From Lentibacillus populi (GTDB taxonomy: Bacteria; Bacillota; Bacilli; Bacillales; Amphibacillaceae): 55,775 nt of DNA. Both the position numbers and the translations under genes were made by a program. The DNA lies in NCBI GenBank assembly GCA_014642895.1, contig BMJD01000030.1:1-55775 (forward strand). The letters are read 5' to 3'. This document shows positions 27,712-36,991 of the stretch, piece by piece (within the stretch, counting starts at the first letter, position 1; each line of letters opens with the position of its first letter). Below the pieces are notes generated by a model that did not search any database, had not been told where the DNA came from, and saw nothing but the letters and a program-made list of their open reading frames with translations.

Positions 27712-28270
27712 GACGTTCTTTTCCTTTCCAAAGAACGACAAGCAAGAGAAAAATAGCTATCCCTGCGAAACCTGCTCCGTATGAAAAAAATGAGAATGTT
27801 TCAAAGTTTGCTAGCTGATTTGTGCCAAAGATTGGTGGTGTGAACGGGTCAACTTCAATAGGAGCAGAAGATGATAAATTTGCACCAAACGTGTGCAGCC
27901 AGCGATAAATATCATAAATACCGACAATACCCAGTGCCAGAATAATCACTGTCCAACCGGCAAGCAATGTGCGATTTCGGCTGATAGCAATGACAAGCGT
28001 TAAAATCGCTACGCCACCAACAATATAACTGAGATATGATAACTCTGGAAATGTTGCTTCACTGAACTGTTTCATGCCGATGTAATGGTTCAAACTGTTG
28101 ATAATATCGAGATTACCTTCCATTTTATACGGATATACCCACATATATAATCCTTCCTTATATTGTGGAGCAGTTAGCCGAAGTGCCCACCAAGGGAAAA
28201 ATATGGATACGGCAAAACAAATAGCGGAAAGAACTAACCCCAGCATTCCCTTGAAACTAATTCGTCCCAT
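27704..28270 (-). CDS. nosB: NosB-type membrane protein of clade II nos clusters
   Basis: The 188-residue protein has about four hydrophobic helices and an outer loop rich in aromatic residues (LYMWVYPYKMEG). An integral membrane protein of unknown exact role directly after nosZ is a hallmark of clade II (atypical) nos operons, where it is called nosB. The naming rests on position, size and topology. Its stop overlaps nosD by 8 bases. Confidence 0.72.
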   Translation of the reverse strand: MGRISFKGMLGLVLSAICFAVSIFFPWWALRLTAPQYKEGLYMWVYPYKMEGNLDIINSLNHYIGMKQFSEATFPELSYLSYIVGGVAILTLVIAISRNRTLLAGWTVIILALGIVGIYDIYRWLHTFGANLSSSAPIEVDPFTPPIFGTNQLANFETFSFFSYGAGFAGIAIFLLLVVLWKGKERHV

Positions 28271-28361
28271 ATGCTCATCCCTTTCATCATGACATGTTGA
28301 TTGGGAGGTGCAGTTTATTTCACTGCACCTCTATGTGTCTCAAATTGCTGACGATCTGTCA

Positions 28362-30233
28362 CTATTTCGGTTCCACAAGGAGGTATCCGGTCATTTCCTG
28401 GTGCAATGCCGAACAGAAGTTGGTGCAGTAAATTGGGAACGTTCCTGATTTATCCGCTTTTACCGTGAGTGTTTTTGTCTCGCCCGGCTGTACTTCAAAG
28501 TTTTCATTATAACCATTGATCCCAAAACCGTGCGTAATATCTTCATCCCGGTCAATATTTGTCATATGAAAATGAACCGTATCACCTTCTTTTACCTTGA
28601 CGACATCCGGCTTATCACTCTGTGCATCAAATACAAACCGGGACCGAAATGCAACACCATAAACGTGCACTTCATCGCCATCGCGTTCGATATGAGCTTC
28701 ATCTTTACTCCAGACAGCATTTTTGCGCTTTTCATCTTTATCCATTACTTCCGTTGTTTTAATCTTATCTGCATTAATAATTTGCGCATAATGCGGTTCT
28801 GGCTGTGATGGTGCATTTGCTACCAGTTCCATTTTCTCACCCGTTATGTCAACCAGATCCATACTTTCCGGATGTGACGGACCAACAGAGAGGTACTGGT
28901 CTTTGGCAATTTTGTTCAGCGATACAAGCCACTTTCCACCAGGATTTGCTGTATCACCCTCCACAGCTGCCAGGTGACCTGGGGAATAGGCTACTTCTGC
29001 TTTGTCAATAACTTTTCCAGATTCCAGATTCCATTTCACCACTTGTGAATCGATAAACAGCGTTGTATAAGCATTTCCATTATTATCAAATTGTGTATGA
29101 AGCGGCCCTAAACCAACTTCAACTTCCTTATCAATGACACTATCATAGTTAAGAATTGGCAGTCCTTTCGCTTCTCCTTGGAAATCCTCTTTTTCAATGG
29201 CTTCTAGCGCTTTTTCGAAACTATACATCGATGTCGTAGGTGAAAGTTTCCCACTGGCAATGAAATGCTCACCATCTGGGGTGACATCTACACCGTGAGG
29301 AGATTTCGGAACGGGAACTAAATAAACCGATCCAGGATATTTTGCAGGGTCAAACATTTTTTCACCGTTTACTTCTGTAAAATTACCGTCTTTTACTTCC
29401 TTGGCAATTTGTTTCCAGTTAAACATCACGATATAGTCACGATCATTTTGCGATGCATTGATTTCTAACGTTGTCGTTGCTTCTTCTGTATTATAAGTAG
29501 AAAGAAAGCTCCATCCGTTTGATAGCTTTTTACCAGCATCCGATAAGTCATAAGCCCATGGTGGCAGCATTACCTGAAAGGCTATATCCATTTTTTTATT
29601 TTTGACATCCGGTTTCACTGCTGTCATAACGCCCTTGTATTTCTCACTGTACTCATCCAGTTCGGCATATTCTCCGCCTATCGGTACGCTAAAACGTGTT
29701 GGTAGAAATAAATATTCCGTATTTGGAGTAACAAATGCTGCACAGTGCGGACCAGAAACGTTTGGAATTTCTAGTATATCGGTTGTGTGAAACGTTTCTA
29801 AATCAACGTATGCTGCCCGGTTGTTTCCGACATCTGACGCGAACAATGCACGCCCATCATATTCCCCCTCGGTTTCGGAAATGGCTGGATGGTGAAAATC
29901 CCCCCATTTGTAGCCATTAAGCATTTCCTTTGATGCATCATCAAATCCATAACCTGTGGCTGGATCTGGACTAAATACAGGAACTTGACGGATCAAGCGC
30001 ATGGATGGAAGTCCGTAAACAAAAAGTTGTCCGGAATGGCCCCCAGATGCCATCATGTAATATTCATCATGTTCTCCAGGTGGAACATACACCTTTTCAG
30101 CGTTCGATTTATTTTGCTTATTGGTTGTAGCCATATCACTTGATCCTGTATTGCCAAAGACCAGAAAGGCAACCAATAAACCTGCTGCAATTCCAATTAT
30201 TCCTGATAAGACTTTCGTCAAACTGGCATTCAT
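28362..30233 (-). CDS. nosZ: Nitrous-oxide reductase, clade II, Sec-type
   Basis: The enzyme reduces N2O to N2. The N-terminal beta-propeller supplies His ligands of the four-copper CuZ site; candidate His-bearing segments seen are SGGHSGQ, GDFHHPA, GPHCAAF, SPHGVDV, GPLHTQF, SPGHLAA and GPSHPES. The C-terminal cupredoxin domain binds CuA through CTNFCSALHQEM. The N-terminus (TKVLSGIIGIAAGLLVAFLV) is a Sec-type signal or anchor without a twin-arginine motif, which marks clade II enzymes. All metal-site motifs look intact. AGGAGG stands 10 bases before the ATG, only a few bases after nosC. Confidence 0.97.
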   Translation of the reverse strand: MNASLTKVLSGIIGIAAGLLVAFLVFGNTGSSDMATTNKQNKSNAEKVYVPPGEHDEYYMMASGGHSGQLFVYGLPSMRLIRQVPVFSPDPATGYGFDDASKEMLNGYKWGDFHHPAISETEGEYDGRALFASDVGNNRAAYVDLETFHTTDILEIPNVSGPHCAAFVTPNTEYLFLPTRFSVPIGGEYAELDEYSEKYKGVMTAVKPDVKNKKMDIAFQVMLPPWAYDLSDAGKKLSNGWSFLSTYNTEEATTTLEINASQNDRDYIVMFNWKQIAKEVKDGNFTEVNGEKMFDPAKYPGSVYLVPVPKSPHGVDVTPDGEHFIASGKLSPTTSMYSFEKALEAIEKEDFQGEAKGLPILNYDSVIDKEVEVGLGPLHTQFDNNGNAYTTLFIDSQVVKWNLESGKVIDKAEVAYSPGHLAAVEGDTANPGGKWLVSLNKIAKDQYLSVGPSHPESMDLVDITGEKMELVANAPSQPEPHYAQIINADKIKTTEVMDKDEKRKNAVWSKDEAHIERDGDEVHVYGVAFRSRFVFDAQSDKPDVVKVKEGDTVHFHMTNIDRDEDITHGFGINGYNENFEVQPGETKTLTVKADKSGTFPIYCTNFCSALHQEMTGYLLVEPK

Positions 30234-30235
30234 GA

Positions 30236-30718
30236 TTATGATTGACCTCCTTTTTCAGCAGCTTTTTTCAACGCTTCAATAATCGCTTTTCTTTCTTCAT
30301 CTTTTAATGGATTGTCCCCAATCACACCTGACATTACAGCTGATGTGGGCTCTTTTAAAAATTCTTCTAGTGGTTTGCCATGTTTACCTTCCACCTCGGT
30401 AAACGCGTTCGAAAGATCTGGACCTGTTGTACCACCTTTAGCTCCAAGTGATTCAATCGCATGACAGGATAGGCAATTATTTCTGCTTAACGGTGCTGCC
30501 TCGGCTGGTACGGTTGCATCCCCCTCTTCAGACTTCGCTGTTGACTTGTCACTTGCTGCTTGATTATCATCTGCTGACGCCTCATCATCTGATAAATTTT
30601 GCGTTTCAGCAGGCTGTTCATCTTTGTTGGCAGAACTGTTATCACTACCAAAAAATAAATAACCGGCGGTAAACGCAACAAGAAAACCAACGATAAAAAT
30701 AATACTGTTAACTTTCAT
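30236..30718 (-). CDS. nosC: Membrane-anchored c-type cytochrome NosC
   Basis: One N-terminal helix (about residues 5-24) anchors the protein outside the membrane, followed by an acidic, low-complexity linker and a small cytochrome c domain with haem motif CLSCH near residue 86 and a likely Met ligand in SAVMSGVIG. It is the first gene of the nos operon and probably passes electrons to NosZ. The ATG at 30716-30718 is chosen for its AAAGGAGGAGG site; the longer frame to 30754 lacks one. Confidence 0.88.
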   Translation of the reverse strand: MKVNSIIFIVGFLVAFTAGYLFFGSDNSSANKDEQPAETQNLSDDEASADDNQAASDKSTAKSEEGDATVPAEAAPLSRNNCLSCHAIESLGAKGGTTGPDLSNAFTEVEGKHGKPLEEFLKEPTSAVMSGVIGDNPLKDEERKAIIEALKKAAEKGGQS

Positions 30719-30759
30719 TTTCCTCCTCCTTTGCAACTGAAATAATGATTTCATAATTG

Positions 30760-30765
30760 ATCATA
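30760..30765 (-). promoter_or_regulatory. -10 element of the nos operon promoter
   Basis: TATGAT on the minus strand begins 22 bases after the end of the CRP/FNR box, the spacing of class II activated promoters, which puts transcription start near 30753, about 35 bases before the nosC ATG. Confidence 0.6.
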
Positions 30766-30786
30766 AATCACTTCAATCCGTTTATA

Positions 30787-30802
30787 TGTGAAATTCATCA
30801 CA
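30787..30802. promoter_or_regulatory. CRP/FNR-type operator upstream of nosC
   Basis: TGTGAAATTCATCACA is a perfect TGTGA-N6-TCACA box, the B. subtilis Fnr consensus form. It would sit at about -41.5 for nosC. The Crp-family gene 30905-31576 lies behind it on the same strand, so the box may also be bound by that protein. Confidence 0.8.
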
Positions 30803-30863
30803 ACTTACTTGTGAAGGATTTGGCAAAAAAATCTTTAGGACTGGGGGCATTCATTTTGCAAAA

Positions 30864-30897
30864 TAAAAAAACCCGACAATGAAATGTCCGGTTTTTA
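30864..30897 (-). terminator. Terminator of the Crp-family gene
   Basis: On the minus strand AAAAACCGGACA pairs with TGTCGGGTTTTTT (one mismatch), followed by T-rich sequence. It separates the regulator from the nos promoter. Confidence 0.75.
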
Positions 30898-30904
30898 TGA
30901 GGTT

Positions 30905-31576
30905 TTATGCATTTTTTTCATTAAAATAATTGATATTACGGATGATAATTTGTCTCCTCGTCATAGACAAAATTCCATCACATTTTAGTCTTTTAAAAAC
31001 ATGGGAAACTGTTTCGCGGCTGGCCCCGGATAATTTGGCAATCTCGGTCATCGTCATGGGCACATCAACAACAAAATCTTCTCCTTTTTTGGAGGAAAAG
31101 TTCTGAACCAAATAGTTAAGCGCCTGAATTACCCGATCTGTTGCATATGGGGTGGAAATCGTCTGCAGTCGATCCTGGTGCCGTTTTGTAAGCCGATCCA
31201 ACTTTTTTATTATTAAAAATAACTGCTCATTGTTCGAACGAATCAGTGATTCAAATTGTTGAACTGGAATATAGTAGACCGAAACATCTGTTAGGGCATA
31301 TGCGGAATAACGATAAAATTCCTCTGTAAACAAACCGACATATGGAAAAAGCTCATTCGACTTAACATAATTAATATAAAGCATCGTTGCATCAAGGTTC
31401 GTTTTCTCCAATTTTATATAACCATCTTTCAACAAAAATATTCGTTCCCTTGGATCTCCTTCTGCAAACAATTGCTGATTTTTTTTAAACGTACTTCTAT
31501 GCAACATTTTTTTTAGCTTTTTCAGCTCATCCTCATTGAAGTAGGATAAAAATTCAAAGTTATCCAACCTATCCAC
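30905..31576 (-). CDS. Crp/Fnr-family transcriptional regulator
   Basis: The 223-residue product has an N-terminal cyclic-nucleotide-binding-like beta-barrel (EGDPRERIFLLKDGYIKL), a long dimer helix and a C-terminal winged HTH (MTEIAKLSGASRETVSHVFKRL). The only cysteine is in KCDGIL, so it cannot hold a four-Cys iron-sulfur cluster like E. coli FNR or the cluster of B. subtilis Fnr. It may respond to another signal, such as NO, redox or arginine metabolism (ArcR-like). The GTG at 31576 is preferred to the ATG at 31585, which abuts the AAGGGG site with no spacing. Regulation of the adjacent nos operon is inferred from position. Confidence 0.88.
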   Translation of the reverse strand: MDRLDNFEFLSYFNEDELKKLKKMLHRSTFKKNQQLFAEGDPRERIFLLKDGYIKLEKTNLDATMLYINYVKSNELFPYVGLFTEEFYRYSAYALTDVSVYYIPVQQFESLIRSNNEQLFLIIKKLDRLTKRHQDRLQTISTPYATDRVIQALNYLVQNFSSKKGEDFVVDVPMTMTEIAKLSGASRETVSHVFKRLKCDGILSMTRRQIIIRNINYFNEKNA

Positions 31577-31764
31577 GTTATACATCCCCTTATTTCCTGA
31601 TATATAAATCGTACCATAGCTTTACTTGTTTACAACCATAATTCATAATTGTTTAAAAACGGACATAAATGAATGTGTAAAAGGAAGATGCCGGAATGGT
31701 GGATTATGGAGTAAATTACAAACATTTGCTTTTGCTCTTTGAACATTAGCGAAACGAGTTTGGA

Positions 31765-32066
31765 TCGCTGAAGTTCTGGTTCTGATCGGCGACTTTCCCC
31801 TTTCGATCGGCGGTTTTCTCCTTTCGATCAGCGATTTCTCGGCTTCGATCAGCGGTTTTCTCCCTTCGATCAGCGGCTTTCCGACTTGGATCGGCGGCTT
31901 CCCGGCTTCGATCGGCGGTTTTCTCCTTTCGATCAGCGGCTTTCCGACTTGGATCGGCGGCTTCTCGGCTTCGATCGGCGGTTTTCTCCTTTCGATCAGC
32001 GGCCTTCCAACTTTCATCAGCGGCTTCCTCCTTTCGATCGGCGGATCCATGACTTTCACCAGCAGC
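31765..32066 (+). repeat. Family-B tandem repeat, 14 units of exactly 21 bp
   Basis: Units read GATC(G/A)GCGG followed by (T/C)TTT(C/T) and a pyrimidine-rich tail. A 21-base period keeps all frames open, which explains overlapping false frames on both strands (31643-32135). It has the same orientation as the array at 23265. Confidence 0.92.
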
Positions 32067-32389
32067 CTTCACATTCGTGTACATAGCTTCCACACTGAAC
32101 ATAAACGGGTCGCACAAATAAAGGGATCCACACATATACGTCAGTAGTTCACTATTGGTGGAGAAAAACTAAATTAATAAGTGAAATAGCATACCAAATC
32201 TTAAGGTGATTAGTATGCTACATCCGTTGATATAACAATAAATAACATCTCTTTTAACATCAAAAATAGTACACAAATTAACATATTTGTACTAATAGAT
32301 GTTATTATGGTGCCAATTAGTATGTATTCTCATTGCTAGATTAAGATCCAATTGTAATAAAGCTAATAGAGCATTTGTAGGGGCTGAAA
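32067..32389. other. Gap with two nested inverted repeats
   Basis: AGCATAC and GTATGCT (32187-32218) flank a short loop. Next, AATAACATCT at 32241-32250 pairs with AGATGTTATT at 32297-32306 around an inner hairpin AGTACACAAAT / ATTTGTACT. No gene is seen. Confidence 0.45.
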
Positions 32390-32830
32390 AAGGGTTTTTC
32401 TCTGCAATCGGTCGCTCATAGTTACCCAATCATGGCTTTTCCTCCGTAATCGGTCGCTCATGCCACGCTGAGTTACACAATCATGGCTTTTCCTCCGCGT
32501 TCGGTCGTTCATGCCCATGCTGAGTTACACAATGAGGACTTTTCCTCCGCATTCGGTCGCTCATGCCCATGCTGAGTGACCCAATGATGGCTTTTCCTCC
32601 GCATTCGGTCGCTCATGCCCATGCTGAGTTACCGAATGAGGACTTTTCCTCCGCGTTTGGTCGTTCATGCCCACGCTGAGTGACCCAATCATGACTTTTC
32701 CCCCGCATTCGGTCGTTCATGCCCTTGCTGAGTGACCCAATCATGACTTTTCCTCCGCGTTTGGTCGTTCATGCCCATGCTGAGTTACTGAATGATGTCT
32801 TTTCCTCCGCGTTCGGTCGTTCGTCACTTC
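32390..32830 (-). repeat. Family-C tandem repeat, about 8 units of 52 bp, inverted copy
   Basis: The same 52-base unit as at 21308-21710 but in the opposite orientation (CTTTTCCTCCGC, TTCGGTCG, TCATGCCCATGCTGAGT on the plus strand). The first unit is shortened. Confidence 0.9.
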
Positions 32831-32866
32831 GATTCAATTAGGTGTCAATCAATATAAGGCATTAAG

Positions 32867-32902
32867 AAACGCTTGGACAGATTAATCTATCCAAGCGTTT
32901 TT
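32867..32902. terminator. Terminator downstream of the RND efflux operon
   Basis: AAACGCTTGGA pairs with TCCAAGCGTTT, followed by TTTG on the plus strand. It is about 120 bases beyond the RND gene stop and can work in either direction. Confidence 0.7.
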
Positions 32903-33025
32903 GTTTGTTAAATCACGGTTAAAATAGGTGTTAAATAAACTATAAACTATTTGTAATAGGAAATGATATTTTCTCCACAGTAAGTGAACTACTTAGCTTA
33001 AACAGGGATCCCATACAACAAAACG

Positions 33026-36000
33026 CTATGCTTTTTTCTTCTTCCGCCTCGTAATCTTCCCTGTCAAATCATCAAACAACGTATACACAACTGGAATCAG
33101 TAACAGGGTGAAGATACTGGAAACACCCAGGCCAAATATGATCGTAATTGCTAATGGCTGTTGTGTTTCGGCGCCTTCCCCTAATGCGAGTGCGAGTGGC
33201 ACCATTCCCAGGATCGTTGTCAAGGTTGTCATCAGGATTGGGCGCAAGCGGCTTGGACCAGCTTGTAAAATAGCTTCGTAGCGATCGATCCCTTTGCGCC
33301 GGAGAATATTTATATAGTCAACCAAAACAATGGAGTTGTTGACGACGATTCCGGCCAGCATGATAACCCCGATAAAGGCTGGGATACTTAATGGTAATCC
33401 AGTTGCGAATAAACCAAGCATAACACCGATGACCGTTGCTGGCATGGAGAACATAATAATGAACGGGAAAAGGAAGTTCTCAAACTGCACTGCCATTACG
33501 GCGTAAACCAGGAATATCGAGAAGATCAATGCCATTGCCAAGTCCGAAAATGAATCGGCCATATCCTCTGCTTGACCACCGATTTTGTAGCTGTAACCCT
33601 CTGGAAAATTCATCTCGTCCAATGTTGCTTCGATATCACTGACAACACCTGCAAGATCGCGGTCAACAACATCACTTGTCACATTTAATTGTGGCTGTTG
33701 ATTTTCCCGTTGTAGTGTAACGGGACCTTGCATTTCCTTGAATTCCGCAACATCCTCCAGTGGGACGGCGGCACCGGATGGCGACGTTATTTTCATATTT
33801 TGCAAATCACTGATTTGACTGCGCTCATCTTCTGGATATATCATCGTTACATCCATCTCATGCCCGGCTTCGCGGTATTTTGTTGCGGCTTGGCCCGTAA
33901 ACTGCAATTGAATTTGACCGGTAATTTGCTCCTGTGTTAACCCGTACATAGCCGCCTTATCTTCGTTGATCGTGATCGTCTGCTGTGGTACACCTTCAGC
34001 AGCGGACGATTCCGGATTATAAACGCCGTTAATGTCAGAAATACTTGCAACAACCTGATCGCTTAGTTCCCGTAATACTTCATGTTCTGGCCCGCTCAAT
34101 TGAATTTGTACCGGATCGCCCATGCTCATTCCGCTTTCCATCGAGCTAACGGTAATTTCAGCACCAGGGATATCTTTTATCTCGTTATTGATTTCCTGAA
34201 CGATATCATCTGTTGTTTTCTCCCTGTCTGATGATGGGATAAGCTGTATCGTGTAAGTCGCTGTATCACCACTTGCAGCCCCAACACCGAAGCCACTACC
34301 GCCGACACTTACATAGCTCGTTTCCATTAGTTCTTCATACGCATCCAATTTCCCGTTTACTTGCTCGACAATCTCCTCTGTATGCTTTAGTGAGCTTCCC
34401 GCCGGGGCTTCGACTTGTATTTGCACTTGCCCTTGATCGGAGGCCGGGATAAATTCAGCACCAATAAATGGAACAAGTGCCAAACTTGCGATTATCGCCG
34501 CAAGTGTTCCGAAGACGGTTGTTTTACGATGTTTCAATACCCATTTTAGAACATTCCGGTAACCGTTATTCACACGATTCATAAAACGGTCGAACCAGTA
34601 CCGTCGGCCATGATCCTCCATCGCCTTTGAAAGCAGTTTTGATGACAGCATTGGCACCAATGTTACCGCTACAACGAGCGACGCGATCAAGGAAAAGGAA
34701 ACGGCCAGGGCAAGCGGCGTGAATAAATCGGACGCAATCCCTTCTACAAAGACAATCGGCAAAAATACGACGAGTGTCGTGGTTGTCGAGGCAATAACGG
34801 CCGGGGCAAGCTCCGATGCACCCTTTGTGGCCGCTTCAAATAAACTGTAGCCACGCTGTCGGTAGGAATAGATATTTTCCAGAATGACAATCGAGCTGTC
34901 GACCATCATCCCAATTCCGAGCGCTAATCCGCCAAGTGTTAAGACGTTCAACGTTTCCCCGGTAAAATACATTAAGGTAAACGTGGAAATGATCGCAATT
35001 GGAATGGAAAGCCCGATAACCAGGGTTGCACGGATGCTTTTCAAAAATAACAACAAAATAACAATGGAAATGATCCCGCCAAGCAGAATGTTTTGCACGA
35101 CGGAGTTGATGGAAAGTGTAATAAACTCAGACGTATCAATGATAACATCCAAATTCACATCCGCCGGCAAACTTCCTTTTATTTCGTCCATACCTGCTTT
35201 AATATTGTCCGATACCTGAACCGTGTTACCATCTGTCTTTTTCATGATTGAAAGTACAACAGAGGGTTCACCGTTTACGAGTGTTGCAGTCTGTGATGCT
35301 TTATACGTATCTTTCACCTTGGCAACATCTTCTACATGAATCGTAGCACCATTTTCCGTTTGAACAATCGTTTGTTTAATATCATCAATCGAGTCAAATT
35401 CCCCAGTGACACGAATTTGCAGGTCCTGATTTCCTTTTTCCACTGACCCGGCTGATAGGGATTTATTTGAGCTGTTTAATGCCTGGGTCAAGCCTTGTGG
35501 TGTAACGCCATATTGCTGTAATTTTGCCTGATCCAAAACCAGCTGTATTTCCCGTTCCTTCCCACCTTCAACGGTTACCGATGCGACACCACCTTGTCGT
35601 TCGAAAAACGGGACAAGCTGATCCTCGGCAATTTTTGTTAAGGCTGCCGGATCTTTTCCGGTTAACCCAACCCACATAACTGGCATTTGATCCGGGCTAA
35701 ACCGCAGAACGCTTGGGTCACCAGCATCTTCTGGCAATAGTCCCTTTGTTTGATCAATTTTTTCCCGGACATCGAGTAATGCCTGGTCAAGATCAGTGCC
35801 ATTCTTGAACATCATCATCACGAGTGATGAACCGGATTGGGACTGGGACTGAACGGTTTCAATTCCTTCCACCGAACTGACGGATGATTCAATTGGCCGG
35901 CTGATTAAGTTTTCTACTTCCTGCGGTGCTGCATCTTGATAGGTTGTCGCAACAACCGCAATCGGCAGATCAATTTTTGGGAATAGATCGATGACCAGAT

Positions 36001-36091
36001 TTCGCATTGATACAAAGCCCAGCGCCAAAATCGCCAGGACGATCATGATCACGCCAACAGGTCGTTTGACAGAGGTGTTTACTAGCTTCAC
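33026..36091 (-). CDS. RND-family efflux pump (AcrB/SwrC-like)
   Basis: The 1021-residue protein has the RND layout: helix 1 at residues 12-30, a large outer loop of about 300 residues, helices 2-6, a second outer loop and helices 7-12. Motifs seen include GLALGIGMMVDSSIVILENI in helix 4, with its functional acidic residue, and GIVVNNSIVLVDYINILRR in helix 10. The closest known relative by architecture is SwrC/YerP, which gives self-resistance to surfactin. It overlaps the adaptor gene by 4 bases (ATGA). Drugs, lipopeptides or fatty acids are likely substrates; this is inference. Confidence 0.93.
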   Translation of the reverse strand: MKLVNTSVKRPVGVIMIVLAILALGFVSMRNLVIDLFPKIDLPIAVVATTYQDAAPQEVENLISRPIESSVSSVEGIETVQSQSQSGSSLVMMMFKNGTDLDQALLDVREKIDQTKGLLPEDAGDPSVLRFSPDQMPVMWVGLTGKDPAALTKIAEDQLVPFFERQGGVASVTVEGGKEREIQLVLDQAKLQQYGVTPQGLTQALNSSNKSLSAGSVEKGNQDLQIRVTGEFDSIDDIKQTIVQTENGATIHVEDVAKVKDTYKASQTATLVNGEPSVVLSIMKKTDGNTVQVSDNIKAGMDEIKGSLPADVNLDVIIDTSEFITLSINSVVQNILLGGIISIVILLLFLKSIRATLVIGLSIPIAIISTFTLMYFTGETLNVLTLGGLALGIGMMVDSSIVILENIYSYRQRGYSLFEAATKGASELAPAVIASTTTTLVVFLPIVFVEGIASDLFTPLALAVSFSLIASLVVAVTLVPMLSSKLLSKAMEDHGRRYWFDRFMNRVNNGYRNVLKWVLKHRKTTVFGTLAAIIASLALVPFIGAEFIPASDQGQVQIQVEAPAGSSLKHTEEIVEQVNGKLDAYEELMETSYVSVGGSGFGVGAASGDTATYTIQLIPSSDREKTTDDIVQEINNEIKDIPGAEITVSSMESGMSMGDPVQIQLSGPEHEVLRELSDQVVASISDINGVYNPESSAAEGVPQQTITINEDKAAMYGLTQEQITGQIQLQFTGQAATKYREAGHEMDVTMIYPEDERSQISDLQNMKITSPSGAAVPLEDVAEFKEMQGPVTLQRENQQPQLNVTSDVVDRDLAGVVSDIEATLDEMNFPEGYSYKIGGQAEDMADSFSDLAMALIFSIFLVYAVMAVQFENFLFPFIIMFSMPATVIGVMLGLFATGLPLSIPAFIGVIMLAGIVVNNSIVLVDYINILRRKGIDRYEAILQAGPSRLRPILMTTLTTILGMVPLALALGEGAETQQPLAITIIFGLGVSSIFTLLLIPVVYTLFDDLTGKITRRKKKKA

Positions 36092-36945
36092 GACTGATTC
36101 CCCGCTTTCACCACATTGACCTTGCTGCCGTCCTCAAGTGTCAATTGTCCACTAGTTACGACTTCAGCGTCTTTTTTGAGTTCACCTTCAATTGCCGTCT
36201 TGTCTGATTGTCCTTCTTTTACTTTTACATCTGTTTTTACCACCTTATCGTCTTTTACAACATAGACAAACGATTCCCCGCCATCTTCCGTAATCGCTGC
36301 GGTTGGTACAATCAGTGTGTCCTTGACCTTTTTCTCGGGTACATAAAGTGTTGCTACTTCTCCTGGTAACATCTCCTCGTTTTCGTTATCCATCGTCGCT
36401 TCAACCGGATATAGCCCTGTATCATTTGGCAATTTTGCAATGGAAGTGATTTCTGCCTTCCCTTCATTCCCATCGATTGTAGCATTGTGTTTCGCTTCTT
36501 TTTCAAATAAATTCAATTCGCCTGACGTGACGGTTAATTGGATTTTCAACGTAGCAAAATCGGCAATTACCGCTATTGGATCCTCATTGGATACGATCGA
36601 ACCCTCTTCAGCAGTTAAATTGGCAATTTCGCCGGCTTTTGCTGCATAAATAGTTTGGCCGCCAGAAATGGTCGCAATTACATCACCCTTATCAACCGTA
36701 TCCCCGTTCTCTACTTCAAGTGCGGTGATTTCCCCTGGATTGGGTACCATGATTGGAGTTGAAGAGGCTGGTGCTGTGCGGCCATAGATTGATTTTTCGA
36801 TAACAAAATCGCCCTGTTTCACTTTCGCCGTTTCAACAGGGGTAACGGTCTCCTTCACTTCCTTGTTTTCCTTATCATCTTGATTGCATGCCGTAAGCAG
36901 TCCAATTAGTACGACTGCCAGTGTTGCTAAAAGTGTTCGTTTCAT
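36088..36945 (-). CDS. Efflux adaptor lipoprotein (HlyD/MFP family)
   Basis: A lipobox (LLTAC, Cys near residue 20) anchors the protein outside the membrane. A short lipoyl-like domain (PNPGEITALEVENGDTVDKG near residue 68 and YAAKAGEIANL near 98) with almost no coiled-coil hairpin and a beta-barrel domain follow, as expected for Gram-positive adaptors of RND pumps. It works with the RND gene, to which it is coupled. GAGGAG precedes the ATG. Confidence 0.9.
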   Translation of the reverse strand: MKRTLLATLAVVLIGLLTACNQDDKENKEVKETVTPVETAKVKQGDFVIEKSIYGRTAPASSTPIMVPNPGEITALEVENGDTVDKGDVIATISGGQTIYAAKAGEIANLTAEEGSIVSNEDPIAVIADFATLKIQLTVTSGELNLFEKEAKHNATIDGNEGKAEITSIAKLPNDTGLYPVEATMDNENEEMLPGEVATLYVPEKKVKDTLIVPTAAITEDGGESFVYVVKDDKVVKTDVKVKEGQSDKTAIEGELKKDAEVVTSGQLTLEDGSKVNVVKAGNQS

Positions 36946-36991
36946 CTATGTATCTCCTCTGTTTTTAATTTCTGTTACAGCAGTTCTATCT

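Noticed and set aside
31643-32135. Overlapping long frames on both strands in family-B repeats
   Set aside because: A 21-base unit keeps all frames open; the products are simple repeats such as RRKPPIE and have no start signal.
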